Of a stretch of DNA of 64,000 nt, positions 24,291 through 34,701 are shown piece by piece (within the stretch, counting starts at the first letter, position 1; each line of letters starts with the position of its first letter). Made by a program: the position numbers and the translations under genes. The notes beneath the pieces were generated by a model. The model was not told the origin of the DNA. It saw only the letters and a program-made list of their open reading frames with translations, and did not search any database. The stretch comes from Glossina fuscipes (lineage: Eukaryota > Arthropoda > Insecta > Diptera > Glossinidae). The stretch is taken from the NCBI RefSeq assembly GCF_014805625.2, contig NW_023998565.1, forward strand, positions 926,933-990,932. The letters are read 5' to 3'.

Positions 24291-24336
24291 AAAATAAATA
24301 AATAAATAAAATAAATAAATAAAATAAAAATAAAAT
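24291..24336 (+). repeat. (AAATAAAT)n tail
   Basis: A run of AAATAAAT/AAAATAAA units closes the CR1-type LINE. It is either the element's own simple-repeat tail or an expansion of it. Confidence 0.8.
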
Positions 24337-27329
24337 ATATGTATGGATTAGTGTTTAGGAAATCCTGTTGGAAATACGCTATCATGTTCAAATATTTGTC
24401 CGTTTTATTTGCACAAAATTAAAAATGCAATGATCCATAGAATGGGCAAGTGACCTTGGTATTCATTTTGCGCAGTGGCTAGCCGCCATATAACACTTTT
24501 AATATTCTTTTGGAAACAAAAAAAAAAAAAAATGCAAAAAAAGAGAAGATACAGCGAAATTTAAGTCAGTTAGTCCATTAATGCCGCCACGCATATGCCA
24601 ATGCTTAGATATCAACACGTAAAATTGAAAGTCCTGTCCGTTTTGCATATGTCTAAAACAAAAATGTTTATCATTTTAAGTAAGAGAAATGTAAAGTAAT
24701 TAATTTTCTTAATGTGTAGTAAGGACGATATTAGGGTATGAAGATGTGTTAACTTGACGAGATTGGAATTGTTTTGCTAAGGTAGGGCAAGATGAAGTTA
24801 AAAAAGCCGAAGGTAAGTATATGATGAAAAGACGGGCTAAGACACAACGAACCGTAATAAGAACGTAACGTAACGTAACATTATTAGCATTTATCTGGAC
24901 ATACATGAGCTTCCTATGTACCAGAAACTACGCGAAATTAGCAGGAATACGTCTGTCTCTGTATATTTAAAAATACTTTTGTATGTATTGCATTCTCATA
25001 ATGTGTTACTACGCTGAGCTCGCTGCGACCACTTTTAACACAGATTTAAAGTAGTACTAGTAGTAGCCTATCAGCTTGTAATGTAAAATTTGTAAATCTT
25101 CAAAGTCTGTCGAACTATAGGACTGCTGACTTTTTTATTTTTAGGGCTACTCTTAAGCCACTTGAAGACGATCGGAGGTTATAGAGACATGTGTCATTGG
25201 TGAGCTAACTGGCTCGCGAGATAGGAGGTCTGATATTTTTTGTCCCACTGACTGAAAGAAATGCAAGTGCTTCTTCCGAACGCGCAGATCTCCCGAGCCA
25301 TTCTGCATCCTATCCTACCTACAGTCGCTTTCAGCCCAACATTTCTAATGGGAGGTTGACTCCAATGATCTCTAAGCTACCTTCTTCTCAACAGAAAACA
25401 AAATATCTGTTTCACGTTTATATTTTTATACTCATATATATATGTTTATATTTTTTTATTTTGTTACAAAGAATTTATTGTACTCTAATAAAATTTTCTT
25501 TTTCTAACATTAGGAACTCTCTTATATTAGACACTTATTCTGATGAAAATACATTTAATTTGGGTTCTGATACGTGAACTCGCAGTGGGAGACACTGGCT
25601 CGGTTCGCTGGATTCTCGGCTGTGTAAAGTTGATGTTACAGAACTAAAACTTCGCGAATTTACACGTTTGATGTATTCTTTGTCTTTCTAAGAGTTCGAT
25701 CATCAAACTTCCACGGCAGTGTAGATTGAGAGTTGTTTTGGTAGATGATCTTGATATTAAATCCAATGTCATTTTTTAGTTTATCATTTTGAATTCAGGT
25801 AATTTAGTAAACTGTTCTCTTACTTTTTGGATAATTTTTATTTTTCTATTAATGACACGAATAATAAATTTTATGTTCTACGCTTAAGATGTCACCGTAT
25901 AATCCTTATTTTCAACAACAAATTACATAGTTTTAGCAGGATTCTTTTTTAGTCAACTTCTTGTATTTAGAGATCATGGAATTCGTATTTTATTAAAATG
26001 TGACGTTGTGTATGTGCAACTTTCTATTTCAAATATCATATCATGTCCTTTGGAATCACTATTGCATACAGACTATTTTTGCAGCAGAACTTTTTTGTAT
26101 TTCAAATGCGTTATATTTCTATCTATTTTTTCCGCCTGACTGTATTTATTTTCGTCAATTTTTTTTTCGTTCATGCCTTCAATTTCTTTTATAGGCCAGG
26201 TATTCGCAAAAAATTTCATTATGGCGTCCACCGAAATATAAAAATTTCATCATATTCTTGTGTTGGATTCTTTTTTTTTTAATATTTTAAACCAATTTAA
26301 ACCTTGATTTTAGTGGAACTTTATGGAAAAATATAACAGAAATATTTCAGCAATAATCGATAGTTTTTATTCCAATCTTTTTAAAATTTAATTACACTTT
26401 GTAATGCATTCGCTTCAGTCTTTCTCGTTCACGTTGACAAAGCTTAACCCTAAGCTCATTCATTTATCAATGAAAGGGATTAATAACCTGACCTTCTACA
26501 GGGTTGTATTTGTTACTAATATTACAAAATGTAACCATGTGCTACAACACATGTGCGCGAGGGCGGATGAGAGCATCAACAGCCACCGACGGAGCCCAAT
26601 GTTGATGAATGGCGATACTTAGCTGACGCTAGCTTTATATATAGCTAGTAAAGAAATATCTTTGGGAAGGTTATTCCTTTTTATTGAAGATTTATCTAAG
26701 AGAGTTAGAAGAAAATTAATGACATTGAATTAAATAAGCGAGAAGATCTTCAGCATTACCCGATTTTTGGGTCTGAAACAACTAAAGCCATGATATCAAT
26801 TTGAGTTGCGTTGTTAAGAGGGATTCGTACTGGACTCAATTTAGAGTATATTCCTATCGAACCATCAGAAGGCACATCAAGCCGATTTTTTGATTCCAAC
26901 ATGTCGAGTTTGCGGAATTAGCCACAAAAAGGGCATTATTGATTGTCGCTCACGTATATACTAATATATTCCTTATGGAACACTTGTTTACATGATGTGG
27001 AAGACAATATCTCAAAAGGCTGATACTTCTGTAAGCGCAAGACACAATGTGTCATGCAACTATTTGCCAACTCCGACTGAGTATCATTACCCCTTGAACC
27101 TCGTTATAGCAAGGATATATGAATAGTTGCTATTTAAAATTGCACGCAGTAATTAAGAATAAATCAACAACGGATCAAATACAGGGACATTACAGTATGA
27201 TATTGAAAAAAAAAAAGGACATGCGAGATACAGTGATAAGTGCGATAGTTCATTGGATTGAGAATATAATATGATATATAGCAAATGGAATGCGCAATGA
27301 GAGGGCTACGTTTGCCCGAACCTGAAGCT

Positions 27330-27366
27330 GGGGTAGCTCAGCGGTCACAGGGTGCCTTTCGCAAGA
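27330..27366 (+). other. tRNA 5'-half-like sequence
   Basis: GGGGTAGCTCAGCGGTCACA resembles the acceptor and D-arm (A box) of a tRNA. No B box, T-arm or matching acceptor end follows within 60 bases, so this is not a complete tRNA gene. It may be a fragment of a tRNA-derived repeat or chance. Confidence 0.3.
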
Positions 27367-27738
27367 AATTTATACACGGTATTTTAAGTTCTTTATAATA
27401 TTCATCAATTTATTATTTCATATTGCATTTCGAGTTAAAAATTATCTCCGTATTTCTAGTTTAAAAGCCTAACTAGACGTCTGGTCTCTCGCGACCTTGG
27501 CGACCGAATTCCCTAACTTACTTTATCCTAATTTAACTAGACCTCGGTTTAAAGCTAATTCTACGTAACTGACTATAATTTCTTTTTCCTTAACTTCTAA
27601 TTCTCTTAGCCTTATCCTAGCTTACTCTTAGTCTAACTTAACTCTAGCTCTCTTACTCTACTTGATGCTCTTATACTTATAACTTACACTAACCTAGTCT
27701 AACTTAATTCTAGCACCCCCGCCTTAGAGACGGAGAAC

Positions 27739-27778
27739 CTGTGAGGCCAAAACGAGGCGCGACTTTGGTTCCTCACAG
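27739..27778. other. Strong hairpin
   Basis: CTGTGAGG-CCAAA pairs with TTTGG-TT-CCTCACAG (13 base pairs, one 2-base bulge), with a 12-base GC-rich loop. On the minus strand it is followed by a G-rich tract (AAGGCGGGGGTG), reminiscent of the polypurine tract before a retrovirus-like LTR. I could not define an LTR. Confidence 0.5.
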
Positions 27779-28365
27779 TACATATTTATACTATAAAGAT
27801 GATAATACGTACGTTGTAAGGAATGAAGTATATGTTATTGATAGTTTTCAAAAAGGATATATATACGAATATATATATATATAAATACAAAAACGAAATA
27901 CGCTAATTTCGCAAAAAGAGCGAAAAAATAGTTTTTTAATTACAGAGAGGAAAGAAGTCTTTTGAGTTTTCGGATCGTTTGTCGGTAAGTTAGAAAGTAA
28001 CGTTCGTCCCAAAATTATGTTCCCTTCTCGGAAGAGCATAGAGCAGGATTTAACTTTAACCACGACTCATGGATAACTGGATGGTTTGAGCCTAAATCCC
28101 CAAAATGGCTTTCAATTCATATATTCACGATATAAAAAGGAGAAGATAAACTGAAAAAAACACTGAATTGACAATATGCCAGAAGACCAACAATTCCAAG
28201 CTGTGTTTTTTGTCAGTTTCCGGACTAATGGATCTACACCCAAAAGAAGACGAAACAACACATTTGTGTATAAATGAATCCAAAAATGAATCATATGAAA
28301 ATAGACAAACATGCTTATAATCAAATAAACTAGCGATGAAACAGTAAAATTAGTAATAATATTAC

Positions 28366-28465
28366 CAGGTGGATTGATTTCGACGAGCTTATCAAGCAAT
28401 GTGGTAATTTGCATACTTCCGTTGGTGCGGTTAAGAGTTGCCGGAGTTGGCGGACTTGGAAGCAT
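28366..28465 (-). CDS. Possible first coding exon of an unidentified gene
   Basis: On the minus strand an ATG at 28465 opens MLPSPPTPATLNRTNGSMQI and continues TTLLDKLVEINPP up to a good splice donor (CACCTG before GTAATAT at 28365). An in-frame stop lies a few codons upstream, so this ATG would be the start. Further upstream, near 28625, TCAGTTGACG could be an initiator. A short upstream ORF starting MEATQKCQNCEK lies between. The protein is not recognised. No matching second exon was found, and the evidence is only the splice site and composition. Confidence 0.3.
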
Positions 28466-31400
28466 GGGGTCGGCTGCTTGTGAGCTTTAGCTTCTTCGCT
28501 GCAGCCTCATGCCGCAATGGCCTGAAACCGCATATTTATTTCTTCCAGAAGTTTAGAGCACGCGTCTTTTTCTCACAATTTTGGCACTTTTGAGTTGCCT
28601 CCATTCCTTTTTTACGTCAACTGACAACCGACAAAGCCAAATGCCTCAATATAAATTTATATGATTTTTTATCAAACATATTGGTTTTCCATCTGCGCAC
28701 ATTCTTGGGACATACACGCCTGCAGTTGGATTGCAATTAGCAAATTATAGCTCGGAATTGATTATGCGTATAGTACTTCCATATTTTTCGCGACGCCATT
28801 TGCAAAGATCACTGAGCCGCGTCCGTTTTTACTGAAGTTGTGCTCATGAGTACGACAAGATTGAAAGAAGATTTCCAGTAACGTTTTTCGTTTTGGAGTA
28901 TCGTTGGAGTCTTATTTGTCATATCCATGAAGAGTACATGAGTGATTGTTTCAAAATCTGTTTCGCACGCAGTGAGAGGAATCTGGCAGCTGTAGATTTA
29001 AAACTTGCAGCAATTTGCACAGACAAACCTAGCAGGTGCGGAGACAAATTTTATGTTTGTAAGATGCCGATTCTTAACTTCTTATGGTGCGCTCAGAATC
29101 GAGATGTATCTAGATGTTTAACTTTTTGGCTAAGCAGATCTTGAGCTGACCGCAATGATTGGGTGTTATGGGCGTTAACTTCATTATCGGTTTCTGGTCG
29201 TACTGCCAAGTACGTTTTTAGTAGCAAGGGACGCGTTTACCTTGCTCTTTGCAGATCCCAACATAGAATTTTACTACACACAATTTCATTGGCGTTCTAT
29301 ATTTCATATGGCAGCACCAGTATTCTAGTACTGTTATCGGCATCCGCTGATTTGCTATTTTTGTGTCGCCACATGATTTTCTCATCGAAAGGGTATATTT
29401 TTTGCTGCTTAGGTTGCTGAAATGCTTGATAGTGACAGATTTTACTTATTTGTATTTTTCTCCATACAAATAATGAGGACGAAAGTGAAATAAATTAAAT
29501 GGTTGCTAAATATTGATAAAAACACGAAAAGTTTCGAAATTTTACTAATTTTTGGTTTGAAGATTTTAGCGGTGCCTCTATGTATTTAGCTCTCTCTAGG
29601 ATCATAAACATAAGGTGAACCATTTCATCAACAGTACTTCCCTAACAAGATTATTATTAGAAAGCAGATCTCGATATTAGGAGAAACAGGAGGACGGAGA
29701 AAACTAAAATGAATTCAGTTATAGATTTTTGCGCAAGGTACAGACTGCGGAGAGTGCAAGACATTGCAAAATACACCTAATTCTCTTTTTAAACAAATTT
29801 TATTTAGATGGATTTTATTTACATCAATTTTATTTACATGAAATTTGATTTAATATGATTTAAAAAAAAAAGCTCTACTGCTTTTATGCGAACTGTTTTG
29901 TTTTAACACGATTTTCAGTATTCTATGATTTTTTTATGCTTTTTATGAATTAGCTTTTTAATGAACTTTTATGATGTAATTATTATTATTATTTTTTTTT
30001 TTTTATGTTTCAAGCTAATTCTCACTCCTCACAAATATGCATTGTAACGTCGCGTTATGTTTTCCACAGTTCACCTAGATTATGTCGATTATGTGCGCCT
30101 ATAAGAGGGGTTCTGCGAATTATGCATGGAATAAAAACGTAATGTATTTTTTACGCTATTTAGTTTGGTTTCTCAAAGTGCAATTTATTTTTTATAATAC
30201 ATTTACTGAATTTAATTGTATAAGCATGAAATAAATTTTTAAGTTAACTCTAACAAGAATTTTTAATATTATTTATTATACTTTTAAAAGGCTACTTTAG
30301 GTACTATTTTTCCTTTTAGCCAATTTAGCCGTTTTTTACAAGTATTTTATGGAAAGGTATCTATGGCCTAAAAAGTGAATTAGGTATATTTAATAGACGA
30401 GCGCGTGTTAGCGTTATACTGTACTATAAATTTATATGTACTTAAGAGATCGCTTACTTAGGGAATTATACGTGCATGCAAGCAGTAGAATCCTCAGTTT
30501 GACTTTTCTTTGTTCGACGGTTTACTTTTCTTTTTTGTTTTTATACGTAGCCTTAATATGTTTTAGTGGATTGTCAATATAATTTTCCCTAGTTTTCACT
30601 GTCTTTACTGCGAAAATGTTACTAATGAAATCCTCGGAAGCAGACAATTTCGATTGTGTATGGGGTAATCAAAGTGACAATGTCATTTTTTTTCTTATTG
30701 GAAGGTAATACAAGATAAATCTTACTGAATAAAAAACAAGTAAGAACCTTATAGTCGGACAACATCGGCTATTACATATCTTCCATCACTGCGTTTTGTA
30801 CAATTATTTGCTCGTTTCAGTAATAATACACCAAAAATAAACATTACTATAATTCAAAGCCATAATTGTCAAATATCTATTGCAACTACTGTTGTTAACG
30901 CTGGTTTATATGTCTCTATATACAAACACAGTCAGTTAAGATCAAGTCCGCATATAGTTATTTATTTAAATTGCTTATTAGTGCAAAACTAAAGATGAAA
31001 TCATCCAAACAAAAATCTCACGCAATGAAGGTATTTAAGTTTTGTGGGTTTTACGTACGATGGAATTAATACGTCCTAAACGTTTATTACAATTTGTTGT
31101 AATTCACTGAGACCTTATTACTTTTCTTCCTTGTATGCACTATTAAACACATACAATAACATTTATCGTTTGCTGTTATTGCTGCCCTGTTGTCGAGCAA
31201 AATGAGATAAATCTCATTGCATATCTCTACTACTTCAGATCTCTACTTAAGGTGACGAATGCGTAAAAGATTTTTCTTTGCCTAGCGTTCCTAAAACGTT
31301 TTTTGAACGTTAAGAAGATCTTATTTTGTCAACAGCAAGTAAAATATGTGCTTAGGTTTATTACGAAGACGTTAAACATATTTATTTTGCTTCTTCTAGA

Positions 31401-33761
31401 AATCATCAAAAAGTCGTGCAACAGGTGCATTGACTTAAAGATTAAACAAACAAAAGTCGTGTGAATTACACTTTCAGAACCTAAGAAATGTACAGATTTC
31501 CATTGGGAAAGTCTTCAATTAAAAGACGGTAAAAGATTAGTAGAAAATGTTTTCTAAATTCATTCTGAAAGCACCAAAGATTTGAATAGATTAACAAAAA
31601 ACAAATTTCGGGGAACTATCTCAAATATAAACCTGTTTCCCCTATTCATCCAGTCTTATTAATTCACTCACTTAAGCGCCTAAACGATCAGTTAGCCGGC
31701 TTGATCTGCTGAAATCCAATTTTTGTTCTTTCCCCTACATGTTTTTTACTACCCTGCGATTTTGGATTAACTTAATAGTTACAAAAATGCTAAATGAGAT
31801 TGTATTGATACTTTCTCGCAAATTTAAATAAGGAAAGTAGACACAACAGATTCTAATAAACACTACGTATACATTCGCGTTTAAGTTCAACTTAATTATA
31901 TGCCTTTTTATTGTCACCGGTCAAATTGGACGTTGAATAATATAAATCTAAACGATGGTACTGATAGAAATTGTTGCCATCCCCTTCTTTTTGTTTCGTT
32001 AACTATCTGCTTGACATTTTATTTTCTTTTCTTCGTCTTATTTTCCATTCTTTTTTTTTTTAATTAATTGCGTATAATGAACTCGACGGAAAGAGATTTT
32101 AATAGAAACTGAGAAGATAATTAGTGTTACTTTCGACGCAGGTATTAAGGTTGATAGAAGCACTTTTCTGAGCTTCTAAAGACAATGCATTCGTAATTAT
32201 TTAAACCAAATTTACCGATTCTTCTACATCAATATATCTTAGCAATGTTTTGTTTCAGTCATCAACTCCTAATACGTCTCGAAATTTGAAGAAGAAGTTA
32301 TTGTGCGTCTCCTTTTCAATGTATTAGGCAACGTATTAAGCTTCGGGACCAGTTCATTTAGTTCCAAAAAGTGTATTGAAAAACTTAAACGGTCAGTGGT
32401 TTAAGTAGCTGCACTTAATGAAGCCCGAATATGTTTAAAATCGTTAACAAAAAGGACTTCACGATGCTTTAAACCAACGTCTGCTAAAGTTATACGAGTG
32501 TTAGCCGATATACGATATAGTGTCATTGTCACTTTTTCTTGAGGAAATCGTACGTTTTGGGAAATTCGTTGTAATTTCAATTCATCTGCTGTAGCTTCGC
32601 GTCCATACGGAAACATTAAAAGCAAATAAGCACACTAATACTGGAGTAGTAGTCCAAAAATACAAACAAAAGGCATCTAAGTATTTACGTTTATATATCT
32701 TTAACTGACATTAAACCTTTAGGCAGTAAGCCATTGTCTTTGTTTAATAGATGATCGATGTTTATAAAATCTTCATAGCCCCAACCGCAGCTCAATGTAA
32801 TGATGAACGCTATAAAATGAGTTTAGAAATTAAAAATATTGTTGCTCTTATAAACTAAGAAGACTTACTTACCCTAAGTGTCCCGCGTTTCTTTCCTCCT
32901 TTGCCTAATTTAATCAGCTAATCTTACATTTGGGGGAGGATATACTACCGGAGAGTAATTCCAGATATATTGACATTGACGTCTCTAAGATTTTCAAATT
33001 GAGACATCTGTACAGGAGAACATCTTGGAAACAAATTAAAATAAAGCTTAAAAAAGTGTATATGTCTCATGACCATTTTAATTTTTCTTTGTCATCAACG
33101 AAGAAGTTTGGGGACTGTAGAAAGGTACCCTCCTCCTCGCATCAAAAATTAAAACCGCCCATAGTCCACTTATAAGCAAATCTAAACATTTTCACCTGGA
33201 AGAAGAAGACAGAGAAAAAGTTATTATAAAATTTTAGATGAGAAATCCAAGTTCGCTCACGAAAGTACAATTCGAACCTATCGCTTTTGTATGACACGGT
33301 CGTGATCGATGGCACATTATTGACCTTGTGGAATATGTGCTTTGAAGTTTGTAGAATATGTGGGATAAATACGTTCATGCGACTAATGAAAAAAAAAATT
33401 CAGTTTGTAGCGGAGGGTTATTTATAGCTGGGGTTCCGCTCAGTGCTATCCAGCGGTCCGTTCCAAGAAAATCTGTTCGCTGAATCAACGGAACCTTCGT
33501 ATTTCGGTGTTAGATCAAAAATATATATTTATGGAATCCAAGAAGCATACAAGACGGCGACGTAACGTTATTTGCGATGTAACTTCGTGGCGAAAGAAAA
33601 AAACCAACACCTCTTGAATGGGCAGCCTTGCTTTCTCTTTATCGAGGGAAATATAACCCGCGTGCGACTGTGTTGCGAAAATGAAACTATGACGTGTATG
33701 CTCTGTTAATTAATCTTTTTAGTGGTTCAGTAGGCACTCTACCGGGCCCCTAAAGTTGTAT
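28466..33761. other. AT-rich spacer, one doubtful exon
   Basis: No recognisable family. Open frames at 28893-29144 and 29163-29420 (plus) are short and unremarkable. One minus-strand frame at 32401-32630 is listed separately as doubtful. Confidence 0.5.
32401..32634 (-). CDS. Doubtful exon, unknown protein
   Basis: The minus-strand frame reads CAYLLLMFPYGREATADELK, then LQRISQNVRFPQEKVTMTLY, then RISANTRITLADVGLKHREV, ending SLSAAT and a stop at 32401. Amino-acid use is balanced, unlike the AT-driven frames around it, and a possible acceptor (ACTACTCCAG) lies just upstream. I do not recognise the protein, see no poly-A signal close behind the stop, and have no partner exon. It may be a gene fragment or chance. 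Confidence 0.25.
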   Translation of the reverse strand, partial: CAYLLLMFPYGREATADELKLQRISQNVRFPQEKVTMTLYRISANTRITLADVGLKHREVLFVNDFKHIRASLSAAT

Positions 33762-34060
33762 TCTCGGGCCGGGAGTCTGTGAGATAATGATGCAAGCGAG
33801 CACTGTCATCTCAAGGACCTCGTTCCGAAAGTGACGACCTATTAGGTTCTGTAAGGCCGGAGTATCCTTTCGGACCCGGAGTCTATAAAATAATGATGGA
33901 AGTGCACACTGTTATTTTAAGGATCCCGTTCCGGACAGACAATACTTATGAGCTAATTACTGATTAGCTACAAAGTTAGGGCGTCCTTTCGGACCGAGAG
34001 TCTATAAGATAATGATGCAAGCACTGTTATCTTATAAACCCTGTTTCGAAGGGACAGGAC
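33762..34060 (+). repeat. Three tandem hairpin repeats with compensatory changes
   Basis: Three diverged units (about 33762-33840, 33865-33945 and 33984-34060) each carry CCTTTCGGACC-like sequence, GGAGTCT, then an inverted repeat around ATGATGCAAGC-like sequence. The inner stems are TGAGAT/ATCTCA, TAAAAT/ATTTTA and TAAGAT/ATCTTA. Two stem positions change from G-C to A-T with both partners altered, so pairing is kept while sequence drifts. An outer stem (CCTTTCG with CGAAGGG in unit 3) is also visible. Function unknown. Confidence 0.75.
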
Positions 34061-34298
34061 GACAACTACTACCACTTCGACTTACTTGTTCATTCAACTG
34101 CTGCTGAACTACTAAAGGAAATATTTCTGCTTGTGCGCGGCTTTTATAGCTGTTGTCTGCCGCACTACTGCATTGCTATTTAGAGCTTTCACCACGAGGC
34201 GTATTTACTTAGGCGACTAACTTACTGAAACTTGTAACGTCCACGAACAAACCTTGGGTAGAGTGTCTGTCGGTCTGTGTCAACCGCAAGTATCGCAA

Positions 34299-34582
34299 TA
34301 ACGGCATGCCGTTAGGCAAAATCGTGTGATTTTGTGGTACCGTTTATAAATCGCATGATCTTGCGGGATATAATTGTTTTGTTCCTTTCTTCTCTTCCCT
34401 TTCATTAAGATAGGCAAAATCAAGTGATTTTGCGGTATTCCTTTTTTTATGCTTTTACAAGAACAGGCAAAATCGTGTGATTTTGCGGTATTCCCTTTTT
34501 CTTTTGCTTTTACAAGAATAAGCAAAATCGCATAATCTTACGGGATTTTGCTTGCTTTTGCGAGAGTAGCGGCAAGCCGCTA
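34299..34582 (+). repeat. Array of palindromic GCAAAATCGTGTGATTTTGC-type units bracketed by two palindromes
   Basis: Four to five units start near 34315, 34347, 34413, 34466 and 34521. The clearest reads GGCAAAATCGTGTGATTTTG, a stem of GCAAAATC and GATTTTGC. The last three are spaced 53 and 55 bases apart by a CTTTT..GCTTTTACAAGAA spacer. The array is flanked by TAACGGCATGCCGTTA (34299-34314, perfect palindrome) and TAGCGGCAAGCCGCTA (34567-34582, two-base loop), which differ by a compensated A-T to G-C pair. Confidence 0.75.
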
Positions 34583-34687
34583 TGGAGAGCAACAGAAAGA
34601 AGAAGAGAAGAATTGAGCAGGGATGAGAAGTCTGTCTGTGTTTTGTTTCGAAGATAGAGGGGAGAATTATTTGGCCTCTGCTGAGGT

Positions 34688-34701
34688 GCGGACGTGTCCG
34701 C
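34688..34701. other. GC-rich hairpin
   Basis: GCGGAC-GT-GTCCGC is a perfect six-base-pair stem with a two-base loop, about 105 bases after the hairpin array. An AATAAA lies shortly after (near 34723). Confidence 0.6.

Larger units (their letters stand above)
20210..24336 (+). mobile_element. CR1/jockey-type LINE with PHD-like ORF1, decayed
   Basis: A GT-rich 5' region (20210-20580) leads to an ORF1 with a PHD-like finger and an ORF2 with endonuclease and RT but no RNase H, and the element ends in an (AAATAAAT)n tail at 24291-24336. A PHD finger in ORF1 is characteristic of CR1-clade LINEs. ORF2 is broken by several frameshifts and stops, and its C-terminus looks shortened after LRNLGWDP. The 5' end appears complete or nearly so, since the 5' region is long. 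Confidence 0.85.
24337..28365. other. AT-rich spacer
   Basis: I recognise no gene on either strand. Present are an (AT)n stretch at 27860-27890, a pyrimidine-biased region (27500-27720) made of degenerate CTTANTCTAA-like words, and a strong hairpin at 27739-27778. A 39-base open stretch at 27946-27984 on the plus strand has a good acceptor (TTTTTTAATTACAG) and donor (GTAAGT), but no neighbouring exon to join. Confidence 0.5.

Noticed and set aside
27330..27366. Functional tRNA gene
   Set aside because: Only the A-box half is present; no B box or acceptor pairing follows.
34280..34525. 81-codon minus-strand frame
   Set aside because: It is a read-through of the palindromic GCAAAATC repeat array and repeats itself with the array period.
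33762..34582. CRISPR array
   Set aside because: Repeats are few, diverged and unevenly spaced; the genome is eukaryotic with introns and LINEs, so a CRISPR system is not expected.
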